NCBI RefSeq assembly: GCF_030272615.1
Contig: NC_081409.1
Location: 210,680,257-210,744,256, forward strand
Direction: 5' to 3'
Origin: Cryptomeria japonica
Lineage: Eukaryota > Streptophyta > Pinopsida > Cupressales > Cupressaceae
DNA length: 64,000 nt
A program made the position numbers and the translations under genes. The notes under the pieces are model-generated. The model searched no databases. It saw nothing but the letters and a program-made list of their open reading frames with translations, and had not been told where the DNA came from. Below, piece by piece: positions 10,971 to 21,942 of the stretch; position 1 is the first letter of the stretch, and every line of letters starts with the position of its first letter.

Positions 10971-13900
10971 ATATCCATCATGATACTCAAATGGGATCCT
11001 ACTACCTTTCAAAGATGGGGCGAACTAGAAGAGGAAGATTTATACAAAATGCTCTATAAAGACATTGAAGATGACACACAAGATCAGATCAATATACCCT
11101 ATGAGAAATATGGCAAAGGCTTCAAGATTCTACAAAAATTCGGGTATGATGGAAAAAGCCCTCTTGGGTTACGCAAAGAAGGCGTCATGGAACCCTTACA
11201 ACCTGAATTGATTGTAAAAAGGGAACGCTCAAAGGGACTTGGTTTTCTGACTTCCAAGATCCACACTAAAAGGACAGAAGAGGCATCACAAATCAAAGTT
11301 GCCAAAGTTCAACAAGAGGGTTGCTATTCCACAGATTCCAATGAATGGGAATGGGGTTCAGACAAATCCTCCAGTGATTATGAGCTCACCGAGACATTCA
11401 GAGAGCCAGATGAACCCACAAAAGAAGAGGAATTTTATAAAAAGTTCAGAGTTGGTCAAGAAACAACCCATAAGGATTCCGCACAGTCTTCGTCTCAAGG
11501 TCTTAGGTCGAAATCACATAGGATGAGGACACCTGTCCCAGAATGCGCTACTAGTGACGACAATTTGGATTCGCCCGCGATCGAAACTGATGAGGAGAGT
11601 GCCATCGATGACCTCGACAATTGCCTCGATATACCCAAATATAACCACATCATCACTCTTAGCCCCGCAAACTCGGAAAACATTAAAGGCCTTCCCCTTG
11701 TTCACCACCAACTCATTGACTGGGATTATGAAGGACCAGCACAATTTGACACATTCCAAAATGACGAAGCTATTATTGACTATCTTGGCATACGAGATGA
11801 TTTTCCCCTTGGGGACCACAAAGCAGGATACACCATAGAGCTCAACAACATGGCATATTTTGGTGAGGGTGTCGGACCTTCCAGTCGCAAAAATGTGAAA
11901 ATAAGAACAAATCAAGGGTCTTATGGCGAAAACCACACTGTGGCGCTATCTGATTCCAAAAAAGTAAAAAGAAAGGACGTATCTGAGGGCGAAAACCTCT
12001 CTGAGGCACCCGAAGATGGAAGGCTCGACATTCTCATAGCATCATATGAGGAAAATTCATCCATGTTGGTAGAGGATACTATCAAAACGAACATTGGTAC
12101 AGAAGAAGTTCCACACAATATATTCCTAGCTCAATCATTGACAGAATCCGAAAGGTCAAAATTCATAAGTTTCTTCAAAGAACGACAAATCAATTTTGCA
12201 TGGTCATACGCTGATATGCCTGGACTAGATCCGGATTTGGTAATGCATCATTTGACAGTCAAACCGGGGGCAAAGCCAGTGAAACAAAAATTAAGGAAAA
12301 TGCATCCACAAGTGGCATTACTAGTCAAAGCAGAGCTGGAGAAATTATTGGATGTCGGATTCATATGCCCAATTGATTATCCCAAATGGATCTCCAATTT
12401 AGTACCTGTCAATAAACCAGATCGCAACATCAGAATATGTACAGATTTCAGAGACATCAACAAAGCTTGTCCGAAAGATGACTTCCCATTACCAAATATT
12501 GACTTGATCGTTGATCTCACAGCAGGTCACGAAATGTTATCTTTAATGGATGGATTTTCTGGTTATAATCAAATCAGGATTGCACCCGAGGATCAACATA
12601 AAACATCATTCACTTGTCCATGGGGAACTTTCTGTTGGAATGTCATGCCCTTTGGGCTGAAAAATGCAGGTGCTACATATCAAAGAGCAATGACCACTAT
12701 CTTTCATGATCTCATGCACATAACCGTGGAAGATTATGTTGATGATCTCTTGGGTAAATCAATAGACAGAGATACACATTTGGACATACTTTCAGTCGTC
12801 TTTGATCGGTTGGAAAAATACAAGGTAAGATTAAACCCCAAGAAATGTGTCTTTGGAGTAACCTCCGAGAAGCTCCTAGGATTCATTATGTCCGAAAGAG
12901 GAATCGAAGCCGATCCAGCAAAAGTCAAGGCTATCTTGGACATGCCGCCACCCAGAAATATCAGTCAACTTCGATCCTTACAAGGGAGACTCCAGTCTAT
13001 ACGAAGATTCATAGCACAACTTGCAGATAAGTGTAATCCTTTTCAGCACCTGCTACATAAAAACATCAAGTTCAAATGGGATGATAACTGTCAACAAGTT
13101 TTTCAGACGCTCAAAGATTATCTTTTGAATCCGCCAGTTTTGATGCCACCAATTCCAGATCAGCCTTTGTTACTATACATATCAGCTACTCCAATAGCAC
13201 TGGGGGCACTCCTAGCACAACAAATTGCTGACGGCAAGGAAAAAACAGTATACTATATTAGTCGCACATTGGTGGGATATGAGCTGAACTACACACCAAT
13301 CGAGCGTGCATGTCTCGCTGTGGTCTTTACTTCACAGAAATTATGATATTATATGCTCACTCATAAGACTAAGTTAATTGCAAGAATTGATCCATTAAAA
13401 TACCTTCTCAACAAAGATACACTTACTGGGCGACTGGCCAAATGGGTAATGATCCTGAGTGAATTCGACATTGAGTATGTGGATAGAAAAGCAATAAAAG
13501 GACAAGCAATCACGGACCAATTAGCAGATGCCCCCATGATTGATGATGTTCCTCTAAATTCAGAATTTCTAGATGAATCCATTTTAACAATATCACAGGC
13601 AAAGCCATGGCAACTGTACTTTGATGGCTCATACACACAGCATGGGGCAGGCGCTGGTATTCTCTTTATAACTCCTCAAGGCAATTCTATACCAAAATCA
13701 TACCGCTTATCATTTCCTTGCACTAACAATATAGCGGAATATGAGGCATTAACAACTGGATTACGAATTGCAGTTCAGTGGAAGATCCAAGAACTTCATG
13801 TTTTTGGGGATTCTCAACTTGTCATCTGTCAAGCAACTGATGATTACCAAACAAAAGATGAAAAATTAATGCCTTACAAACAAATGGTGGATGATTTGAA

Positions 13901-15353
13901 ACAACACTTTACAAAGATAGATTTTGAGCAGATACCAAGAGAGCAGAATCGTGCTGCAGATGCCATGGCTACAATTGCTTCACTAATTGACCTGCCTCAA
14001 AATGAAACCTGCTATGAGTTCTTGGTAGACAACTTGTTGGTTCCTTCATATGAGATCACTCTTACTAAAATGATATGCATTGTTGGTCCTGAATCCCAGT
14101 TATATGGTTCCATATTCACATATCTTCGTGACAATATCCTACCTCCTGATCTATCGAATAACCAACGTCGCACTTTCATTCGCCAATCTTCTCGATATGT
14201 CATTCTAGCTGATATCCTATACTGACGAGGTCTAGATGACACTCTTCTTAGGTGTTTAGAAAGCGACGAAGCTCAGATTGCGTTACGTGAAGTGCATGAA
14301 GGGATATGTGGTCCGCATGCTAGTGGTCCTACCTTGGCCAAGAAACTCATCAGGACTGGATATTACTGGCCCAATATGGAAAAAGACTCATATTAGTTTG
14401 TCAAGAAATGTAAGCAATGTCAAATTCATGGAGACCTCATACATGCACCAGCACAAGAACTACAACCACTTGCGTCTCCTTGGCCCTTTTGTTAGTGGGG
14501 ACTCGATCTCATAGGCAAGATTCACCCTCCTTCCAATGGTCATAAATTCATTATCACAGCCACAGAGTATTTCACAAAGTGGATTGAAGCTGTGCCTCTC
14601 ACACAAGTCACTGGGAAACAAATTGCTACTTTCATCCTTAACTATATCATTTGCTGATATGGTATTCCTAATTCCATTATTACTGATAACGGGCGTCCCT
14701 TCAAAAATCAGGATGTTCATGAACTCTGTGACCGCTTCCATATTTTCCATCATTTCTCCACACCATATTACCCCCAAGGTAATGGCCAAGTTGAGGCGTC
14801 TAATAAAACAATTCTTAAAATCCTTAAAAAGACAGTCGACGATGCTAGCCGTAACTGGCATATCCAACTCAATCCTGCACTTTGGGCCTACCGCACAAGT
14901 GTCCGCACACCTACAGGAGCTACACCCTACTCACTTGTCTACGGCGCTGAAGCCATCTTGCCTATTGAGGTCGAGTTACCTTCTTTACGGGTCTCTTTGC
15001 AAAACATCTTCAACGATGAAGATTACAGGGTCTCTCGCTTACAAGAACTAGAACTGCTGGATGAACAGAGACAAACTGCTTTTAATCATCTCAAGGCTTA
15101 CCAACAATGAATGAGTCACAGCTACAATCACAAAGTTAAGCCTCGCACATTTGAGGTTGGTGACTTGGTTCTCAGAGAAAACCCAAAAAATCAGCAAGAC
15201 AGAGAGAAGAAGGGCAAGTTCGAACCAAATTGGCTTGGTCCTTACATCATCACAGCGGTATATGGATCTGGGGCATATCAGCTCTCAACTACAGAAGGTG
15301 AACCTTTGGAGGATCCTATCAACAACATGCATCTTTGTAGCTTTTACACATAG
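10971..15353 (+). pseudogene. Tat1 Pol: G-patch, RT, RNase H, second RNase H, integrase
   Basis: One frame, the same as gag, with no frameshift. Order: a G-patch-like segment at about 11106-11250 (YGKGFKILQKFGYDG through KGLGF); RT with CTDFRDINKACPKD and the active site YVDD near 12735; classical RNase H to about 13420; archaeal-type RNase H at 13610-14000 with all acidic residues (YFDGS, AEYEAL, GDSQL, AADAM); integrase zinc region 14286-14430, core with GLD, TDNG and VEAS, and C-terminal domain with PNWLGPY ending at 15353. It copies RNA into DNA and integrates it. Stops: TGA at 13344, 14223, 14655 and 15108, TAG at 14394 and 14493. All sit where Arg or Gln is expected, so each can come from CGA or CAG by one C-to-T change. 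No complete product can be made without suppression. Confidence 0.92.
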
Positions 15354-17066
15354 TTCTCCAGAATATCCTAATTCAAAAATACAAAAAAAATCAAAAAAAT
15401 TCAAAAATACAAAAAAAATTATAAAAACAAAAAAATCGTTACTTGGTGAAAACCTAGCAAACAGGCGCCTTGTGACACAAAAAAATTGAAAAATCCAAAA
15501 AAAAGTAAAGAGAAATAATTTCGTCCAATGGTGAAAATCACTTCGATGTCGCCTTGGACAAGTACCATGGTGAAAACTGGGTCACCAGCGCCATGCATAG
15601 AGACTTTGCTCCTCCTTCCTTCAGGATTCACTTTCATCCTTTCACATTGCACACACTCACAACCAATTCACTCACAATAAACTTACCCATTCCCATCATG
15701 GCTTGTTATTTATCTACCCAAGATTGGTTAGCCATTCATAATAAACCCCCCTTTTTCCCTCCCTTTCCATCCATAATAAGTCAGATCTTATCTTTGGCTA
15801 AGGCAAATCCTACGTTTAGTGATGGGTGTGGAACTAAGAACATCACGTGTTTTGAGGAGTACAATTTCTTCCAGCTTCCTTCAAGTCTATCCTCGCACAA
15901 TTCGCAATAAAGCAACATTTGCATCACAGATCCGCAATAAAATTTCATCTTCTCCGCAATATAGTATCAGCTTCATGGATTCAGTCAGTTTCAGATGAGA
16001 CACAACAGCAACAATGGGCTTCAACAAATCAAATCTTTCAACAGACTCAGACAACATATGGTTTAGTGCTATCTATCCTTTTTGTGAAAGTGAACATTGT
16101 GACCATAATCAAAATAGGACTTATACAAGTGACAAGAGACACTAAACTTGAGGACTACAGTGGATGTTGGTGTCGAGTCTTGGTTTTCTTTTGATTTTAT
16201 CTTTTGGTGACATGTCTTTTAGCTTTTCTGGGATGTCTCTGAGTAGAGATTCTATCTCCAGGATGTCTTTAACTAGAAAGGCGAGGATGGGGTATCGTCA
16301 CCTATTTTTCTTTGCTGTCTGTGGATTGTCTTTTAGTAATGCTATGACTTGTCCAAGGATATGAGGACACTGTGAGTCTAGTATGAACTGGGGCATTCCT
16401 TGTTTGTGACTGTCTTATCTCCATGCAAACAGGTACAATGAATTTCTGGGTTGAACATATGCCTCGATTGTCATAACCTATTTTGCCATAATAAAGCTCA
16501 ATGATGATAACGCACAAGAAGCTCTTTCACGTTCATATCTTCTGTCTTTCATCCCCCTTTCTTGATTGACTTCCATCGTCCTTCTCGAGTCCACGTAGCC
16601 TGCTATCACATGACTGAGTATAATGACACACCAAAAACATTTGCATTTCATGTAGTTTGCACCTGCATTACCACATATAAGCATTTCATACATACATATA
16701 GATATCACCACTCCATCACATCCTACACACAACACCTGTTAGCACAATTTACACTTACGTTATCACATTCATCTGCATTACATACATTCACATTTGCATC
16801 ATGCATACACATATAAAACATAAAAGAACAAAAAAATATTGCATTGCATCATATACATATTTGCATCCATATCATAAGCATCATATAAGAACATCTCATC
16901 ACATAGGTACACATGCATATAGCTGCCGCAATAATGAATCATCTCATATATATATATAAAGTGTCATGATACAATGATGTCAAAATCATATGGCTACAAA
17001 ATCACCCGTAGGTGTCTACAATACAAAAAAATGGTACAAATACTGATACAAGGGAGCCCTCTATGG
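15354..17066 (+). other. Region between Tat1 pol and the convergent PMD gene
   Basis: It begins with A-rich AATACAAAAAAAATC repeats, followed by unique sequence and a CAT/ACA-rich part (16620-16970). GCCATAATAAAGCTCAATGATGATAA near 16486-16508 has a counterpart in Tat2 near 46464-46486. As pol and PMD converge here, this is where both transcripts should end; AATAAAGC could serve as a poly(A) signal. No gene recognised. Confidence 0.55.
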
Positions 17067-17584
17067 CTATGATGAACTCCCTCCCTCGGAGCCTCCTGGC
17101 CTCGACAGAATCTGAGCCCTAGAAGGACCCGCTCTAGGATCACCCTGTCTGTCCCCCCTATCTAGTGGTGGTGGAGGACCCATGACCCCACCACTCGATT
17201 CCTGTCTCCTCTGGCTCCCTCTCGTAGCTGTCGCTGTTCGCGATGGTCTATGGAAGCCCCTCGCCCACTGATCTGCTGGCATGACACCATAATAAAGGTC
17301 CCTCCAGTAGGCAATCTCCTCTCCGGCTCGCAGGACATATGCGTAGCCTGCTCCTGTGTCCTCCGCCACCTGCCTCCCTGCCCTCAACACTGTCTCAGCC
17401 TCCGTGTAACGCTGAATTGCCTGATCCCTCTCCCGCTCAGTATCCCTGAGCCTGGTCCTAAGTCGGTCCCTCTCCCTCTCCAGATCCTGGATCTCATCTG
17501 CCTAGCCCTGGCAGATCTCCCTGAGCTCAATCAGCTCATCCTCCTCTGGATCCCCACCCTCTGCCTCTGCCTATGGCTCTCCCT

Positions 17585-17735
17585 CTGCGGGTGCCTGCCC
17601 CTGTACCTGTCCCTGTACCTGTACTAGTGCCTGAATGGGTACCTGTCTCGGTACATGCCTAGGTCCCTGTACCTGTCTTCATCCCTGCTCCTGTGCCTGT
17701 ACTGGCACCTATCCCTGTACCTGTCCCTGTCTTTG
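17585..17735 (-). repeat. CTGTACCTGTCC minisatellite within the PMD gene (VQGQ-coding)
   Basis: Degenerate 6/12 bp repeats of CCTGTA/CCTGTC; on the minus strand they read Val-Gln-Gly-Gln and related residues. They link the PMD core and the coiled-coil tail. The repeat is rich in CAG codons and so prone to the C-to-T stops seen here. Confidence 0.75.
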
Positions 17736-19110
17736 TCCTTGTGCTGCTGGTACCTGCAGGGGCAATCCACCGCGACCCCTCACCACTTGGGCCTGTCCCT
17801 CCTGTCCACCCTCTCTCAGAGGTGCCACCCTCCTCTCCCCAACTACTCCCCTCCACCTCTGTCGGCCTCGGCCTCCATCACCCCCACCGTCATCATCATC
17901 ATCTCCTCCTCCATCTCCCTCCAGTAGCTCTCCTGGATCTGTCAATCGAGGGAATGGATGCTCGGCCCAAAATGCTACATACTCTGCATCCATCCCGACA
18001 TCCTCTATCTCTGGCCACATATCCCAGGGTAGGGGCACCATCTCTGCCAGCTGTGTCAGCACCTGATCATATGACAATAAAGGCCCGAACTGCGCCTGAT
18101 CCCTAACTGTACGGGCATACATAACCGAGCCTCGTGGCAACCTCTGGATCTTGCCATACTGCCTGCATACTCTATCCACCAGCTGTCTCTCCAGTATATA
18201 GGGCGTTCGCCCAATCAAATACCTGCTCTGGAAGGTGTAAGGCAGCTCCACTGCGTCATCCTCCCACTCCTCACATCCCAAATATGGCCTCCAGATGACT
18301 ACGTCAATGTCATCTATCACTCGCCGCCAATGCTCTAACCTGCCAATCCGAGGCTGCGAAGTGATCATGTCATACAGATGAACAAAACTCCATCCATGAC
18401 CTCTCCCGCTGAAATGTATCAGCCGCCTGATAGGCAGATGCTCATACGCCCAAACCTGCAGAAGTGTCACTCCACAGCCCAGTCCCACTGATCCATGGTA
18501 TACAAACTGGTGAAGCTCATAATATAGGTGGGCCAACACACATGGACCCGATGCATATTTGGTGTGCTGCATCACCAATATCTCCAGTGCTCCTCCCCAA
18601 CCCACTGCCAACCTCCGTGTCGCCCTGTCCAAACATAGGAACCCACTGATAGCTCTTCCAATCACAGCTGGCATGGCTAATCCTGTCGCGGTCATGGTGT
18701 CCCATGCCACATGTCCTGCTCTCATCTCTAGGCCGGGATCCTGAAACACCCGTCTCAAAGCCTCTCTGTCTCCATCACGATCGTATGGAATCAGCTCTCC
18801 ATCGATCGGTATCCGCAGAATCCTGTATACATCCTCCAGGGTGACTGTCATCTCACCCATAGGCAAATGAAATGTACAAGTCTCTGAATTCCATCTCTCG
18901 GCCAGCGTAGTCAGCAAACCCATGTTTGCCCGAAACTCAGGCACATACAACACGTGTCTCAATCCCATCTCCTTGATGGCACCTCTATCCTGAAACGACA
19001 ACTCCGGTCGCAACCTCTGCGTCGATGGGAATCTCTCCCGTGACTCTAGCATAGGCAAATACTCTTGCAGTCAAGAGCATCAATCATGTTAGTCATTGTG
19101 GCATTCACTA

Positions 19111-19383
19111 TTCATCACAAAATGCTACTCGCTATCTACATGCATATGGTTATCTATCTTAGTGACACTCACTGTTCATCACAAAGTGTTGCTCGCATTT
19201 GCACTCCCTGTTCATCACAAAGTGCTGCTCATACTTTGGGTACTCCCTGTTCATCACAAAGTACTCTATCTTGGTACTCACTGTTTATCACAAAGTGCCT
19301 TGATCTATCCTAGTCTTCCTAGAGGACCTGCTTGAGTGTATCCTCTCAGCAGCTTATCCAATCGACAGCGTATGTTCATCACA
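19111..19383. repeat. TTCATCACAAAGTG interspersed repeat in PMD intron 1
   Basis: The core TTCATCACAAAGTGNTGCTC starts at 19111, 19175, 19211, 19250, 19284 (TTTATCAC) and 19375, with spacing from 34 to 91 bases. It is preceded by CTCNCTG in most copies. Absent from the corresponding Tat2 intron. Function unknown. Confidence 0.8.
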
Positions 19384-19429
19384 TAACTGCCGATTTGACC
19401 TAGAAGACCAAAACCTTGCATTTTTCGGA

Positions 19430-19660
19430 CATAAACGTGTTTCTAGCTCACAAACGCGCCTATAGACTGCACAAGCACGCCTAAACAACACAGACGCACC
19501 TTTTTGACATAAACGTGCCTACATTATTCACAAACGCGACTTTGCAACATAAACGCCCCTGAAGGACGTAGATGCGCCCGCATTTGGCACAAACGCGGTT
19601 CCAGACACAGACGTGCCTGGCACCGACACAGACGCACCTGGCACTGACGTAGACGCGATT
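19430..19660. repeat. 20 bp-phased AAACGYG motif array in PMD intron 1 (Tat1)
   Basis: Twelve copies of an AAACGCG / AGACGCG type core start at about 19433, 19452, 19472, 19491, 19511, 19532, 19551, 19570, 19591, 19609, 19630 and 19651. Spacing is 18-21, mean near 20. Typical copies are CACAAACGCGCCT and ACAGACGCACCT. Twenty is not a multiple of three, so coding does not explain the period. Tat2 has a matching array in the same intron. Confidence 0.85.
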
Positions 19661-20170
19661 TCACATTTTTGCACTTTTTTGTACACTATTCCTAGGTGCA
19701 TTTATTTCTCTATTCGACATGCATTAATGACAACAATAAATGCATCAAAGTACAAGGAGGTTTTGTGGTACTCACCGGCTCCCTGCCTCTGCTGGTCTCT
19801 GAAATCGGCGAACGCGGTTGAATCTGTGTACGAAGGCCATCGCTGCTGACTGCTGCTGCTCTTTTTTCGCTCTGCACTGTGATCTCGTGGATGTGTGGAT
19901 GACAATGAGGATGTATTTTCCCCCGTGGTCTATCTTATAGCCTACCCTAGCCCTCGCATTCATTTCCCGAGTCAGTCTTCTTCATCCCGTGACTCTGTCA
20001 CTTTATTCGGTCAATCCATTCTAGCCTTTCTTTCTTATCGAGAGATTGTCTGCAATCTTTTTAGACATTTTCATCCAATCTCTTGAGGGAGCATATCATT
20101 CCCATATTGGGGCAACTCTGTATCAATTCATATTATCTTCTTTGAAACAACACGACAAGTCGCATTGTCT

Positions 20171-20185
20171 CAAAGAGGGGCAAAA
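20171..20185 (+). promoter_or_regulatory. Tat1 polypurine tract
   Basis: CAAAGAGGGGCAAAA lies directly before the 3' LTR, the normal place for plus-strand priming. The block TTTGAAACAACA...CATTGTCTCAAAGAGGGGCAAA is shared with Tat2. Confidence 0.9.
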
Positions 20186-20957
20186 TGTAGACACCTAAAA
20201 TTGTCTTGTCTAATTAAATAAATATTTTATTTATTTAATTATCTAAGCCTAATTCTTCTATTAATTAAATAAATCTTTATTTATTTAATTAATTCATTTA
20301 TCCTCTTCTAGCCTTATTTCTCATTTAAATAAATACATTTATTTATTTAAATTATCCTTTTCCTAAATTAAATAAATATTTTTATTTATTTAATTATCCT
20401 ACTTCTTCTATTAATTAAATAAATCTTTATTTATTTAATTAATTCATTAGCTTTTTCTACACATGACACATGTCATTCATCTCTTAATTCCTACACTACC
20501 TACCCCTTTCATTATTTTGGTATTTCTTTTACCTACCCTCTAATCTTAGCCGACCTCTCTTTTTACACCTCTCAATCTTATCCCTCCATTTCATATTGTG
20601 TCCTCTATTTAAGGAGATGCCTTCTTCATTATCAAACCCTAATGACTAACAACTTGATCAATTGGCTACACTACGATTCTACTCGCAACCACATTCCGTT
20701 CTTTGTTGAGCTCTTGTGCACATAAAATCTGAGAGCAAATATATCAAGCAAGATCAATGGAGATAGGAAGAATGGACATCAAAACCCTATTGGACATATG
20801 ATGGTATAATCTTTGTGATTTCATGTGATTTGCATTGTCTTAGGTAATCTTCATATGTTATGGTGGATCTTTGTTGATTGTTAGGCTAGGGTTTTGTGGT
20901 TGGATTCATTTAGCCCTTCAATATTGTTATTATTGTTATCCATTTTCACCATACACA
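20186..20957 (+). repeat. Tat1 3' LTR
   Basis: Same length as the 5' LTR (772 bp) and about 98% identical, ending CACCATACACA. About 15 substitutions by eye, mostly transitions, no indels. Confidence 0.95.
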
Positions 20958-20962
20958 GTGTT
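20958..20962. repeat. Target-site duplication of Tat1, right copy (GTGTT)
   Basis: Exact match to 4512-4516. Confidence 0.9.
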
Positions 20963-21942
20963 AATTAATATTGATGAATGTTGCGTGTTAATTAATGTTA
21001 ACCAATGTTATGTGTTAATGAACGTTATGTGATATTAATGAATGGATGATATATTTTATTAATGGTAGAAAGAATTAAAGAATGAATGTTATAAGATGTT
21101 AACGGGGAATTTAGAGTGATGTTAGGGGGGGGGGGGGGGCAGGGGAGGGGCCAAATGAGCTTCCACCTTCACGTGGTTGGCCCTGTTAAGTAGAGAATAT
21201 TAAACTATTCTCGAAACCAAGCGAAGCTCAACAAGGTAACACACTTTTCAATATTTCATTATGTTGCACTGTTAATCTTATTGAATAATATATATTAAAT
21301 CTTAATTGCAAGGTCCAATAGAGCCAACACGAACAACAACACCACGCGTTGTTGGGTATAATAAACTCCCATATTGTCTTGTCTTTACACAAACAATATG
21401 AGTTGCTTCTAGTGTTGATATCCAAGGTGGGACTGCAAAAGTTATGAATATGCCTCATCCTTGTAAGTTTTTTTATTACAACTCCTAATTCTTGAGACTA
21501 AACTTTTTGTTCTTGATGTTTTTCACTAGTTGTCATAACCTCTGACTTTGATGTTTGTGCCTTAATAGAACTAGATGTTTCTTGTATGCATACTTGGTCA
21601 AGGACTGCATTATGATGCTATAGGGCTACAAACTAAGATTATTTATTGTATTGAGTTGCACATTTGACATGAGTTGCCCTATGACTGCTATGCACATTTA
21701 TGTATATACACTATTTCTAGTCTATATATTGATATTAATTTGGAGAAAATATTACAAAACTCAGAGTATTCTCCATAAGACTAGAAAAAAGCTTAGGTGA
21801 ATTTCTGCAGCATTTTCTTACAATTACTTGTGATCATTTTTTTAGGAGTCTTGGTATCCATTTATAATAGTATGGATGCATACAAGCTTTGGACCCTTCA
21901 AAGAAAGTTTGTTACAAACAACCGGTCATTTTTAAGAAGCAG
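20963..21942. other. Probable continuation of the CACTA 3' region, then unassigned DNA
   Basis: 20963-21120 repeats TTAATTAAT / AATGTTNTGTGTTAAT / GGATGATAT words also seen left of Tat1, as expected of subterminal repeats. A run of 15 G lies at 21125-21139. 21180-21942 is unassigned; no ORF with recognisable content, and no clear TAGTG end could be fixed. Confidence 0.4.

Larger units (their letters stand above)
17067..19905 (-). pseudogene. Antisense plant-mobile-domain (PMD) gene carried by Tat1
   Basis: Exon 1 runs to 19776 and has a GTGAGT donor at 19775. Intron 19064-19775. Exon 2 is 19063-17067, with the first internal Met at 19052. Joining the exons keeps the frame starting at the ATG of 19905. 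The first 447 codons of exon 2 are intact and match the PMD (PF10536, MAIN/MAIL-type) core: LLTTLAERWNSETCTFHLP, TLEDVYRIL-x-I-P-I-D-G, then VGWGGALEILV and YELHQFVYHG. An acidic/glycine/RG linker, a V-Q-G-Q repeat, a coiled coil (about 17500-17380) and a tail with SSGGVMGPPPP follow. TAG at 17709, 17571, 17502 and TGA at 17679 interrupt the second half in frame; CAG/CGA would restore each. Cellular PMD proteins act in transposon silencing and transcription; the role in an element is unknown. The truncated 450-residue PMD core could still be made. Confidence 0.85.
4517..20957 (+). mobile_element. Tat1: complete Tat-lineage Ty3/Gypsy LTR retrotransposon with antisense PMD gene
   Basis: A 16,441 bp element with equal 772 bp LTRs, TG..CA ends, a perfect 5 bp target duplication, a primer-site-like sequence after the 5' LTR and a purine tract before the 3' LTR. 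Internal order is repeat-rich leader, gag-protease, RT, RNase H, second (archaeal-type) RNase H, integrase, then an antisense plant-mobile-domain gene. The second RNase H marks the Tat/Ogre lineage. LTRs differ at about 15 positions by eye (about 1.9%) without indels, so the insertion is fairly young. Pol is broken by several stops but no frameshift, so the copy is probably dead while still well preserved. Confidence 0.92.

Noticed and set aside
10968-10979. Programmed readthrough at the TAA between Tat1 gag-pro and pol
   Set aside because: Frame is continuous, which would allow it, but no readthrough context or conserved example can be shown from one copy.
17635-18106. Several Pro/Ser/Cys-rich plus-strand ORFs
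   Set aside because: They lie opposite the PMD gene's glycine/acidic and VQGQ-coding parts and result from its composition.
19430-19660. CRISPR-like array because of regular spacing
   Set aside because: Repeat core is only about 7-10 bases, period 20, in plant transposon intron without cas genes; not CRISPR.
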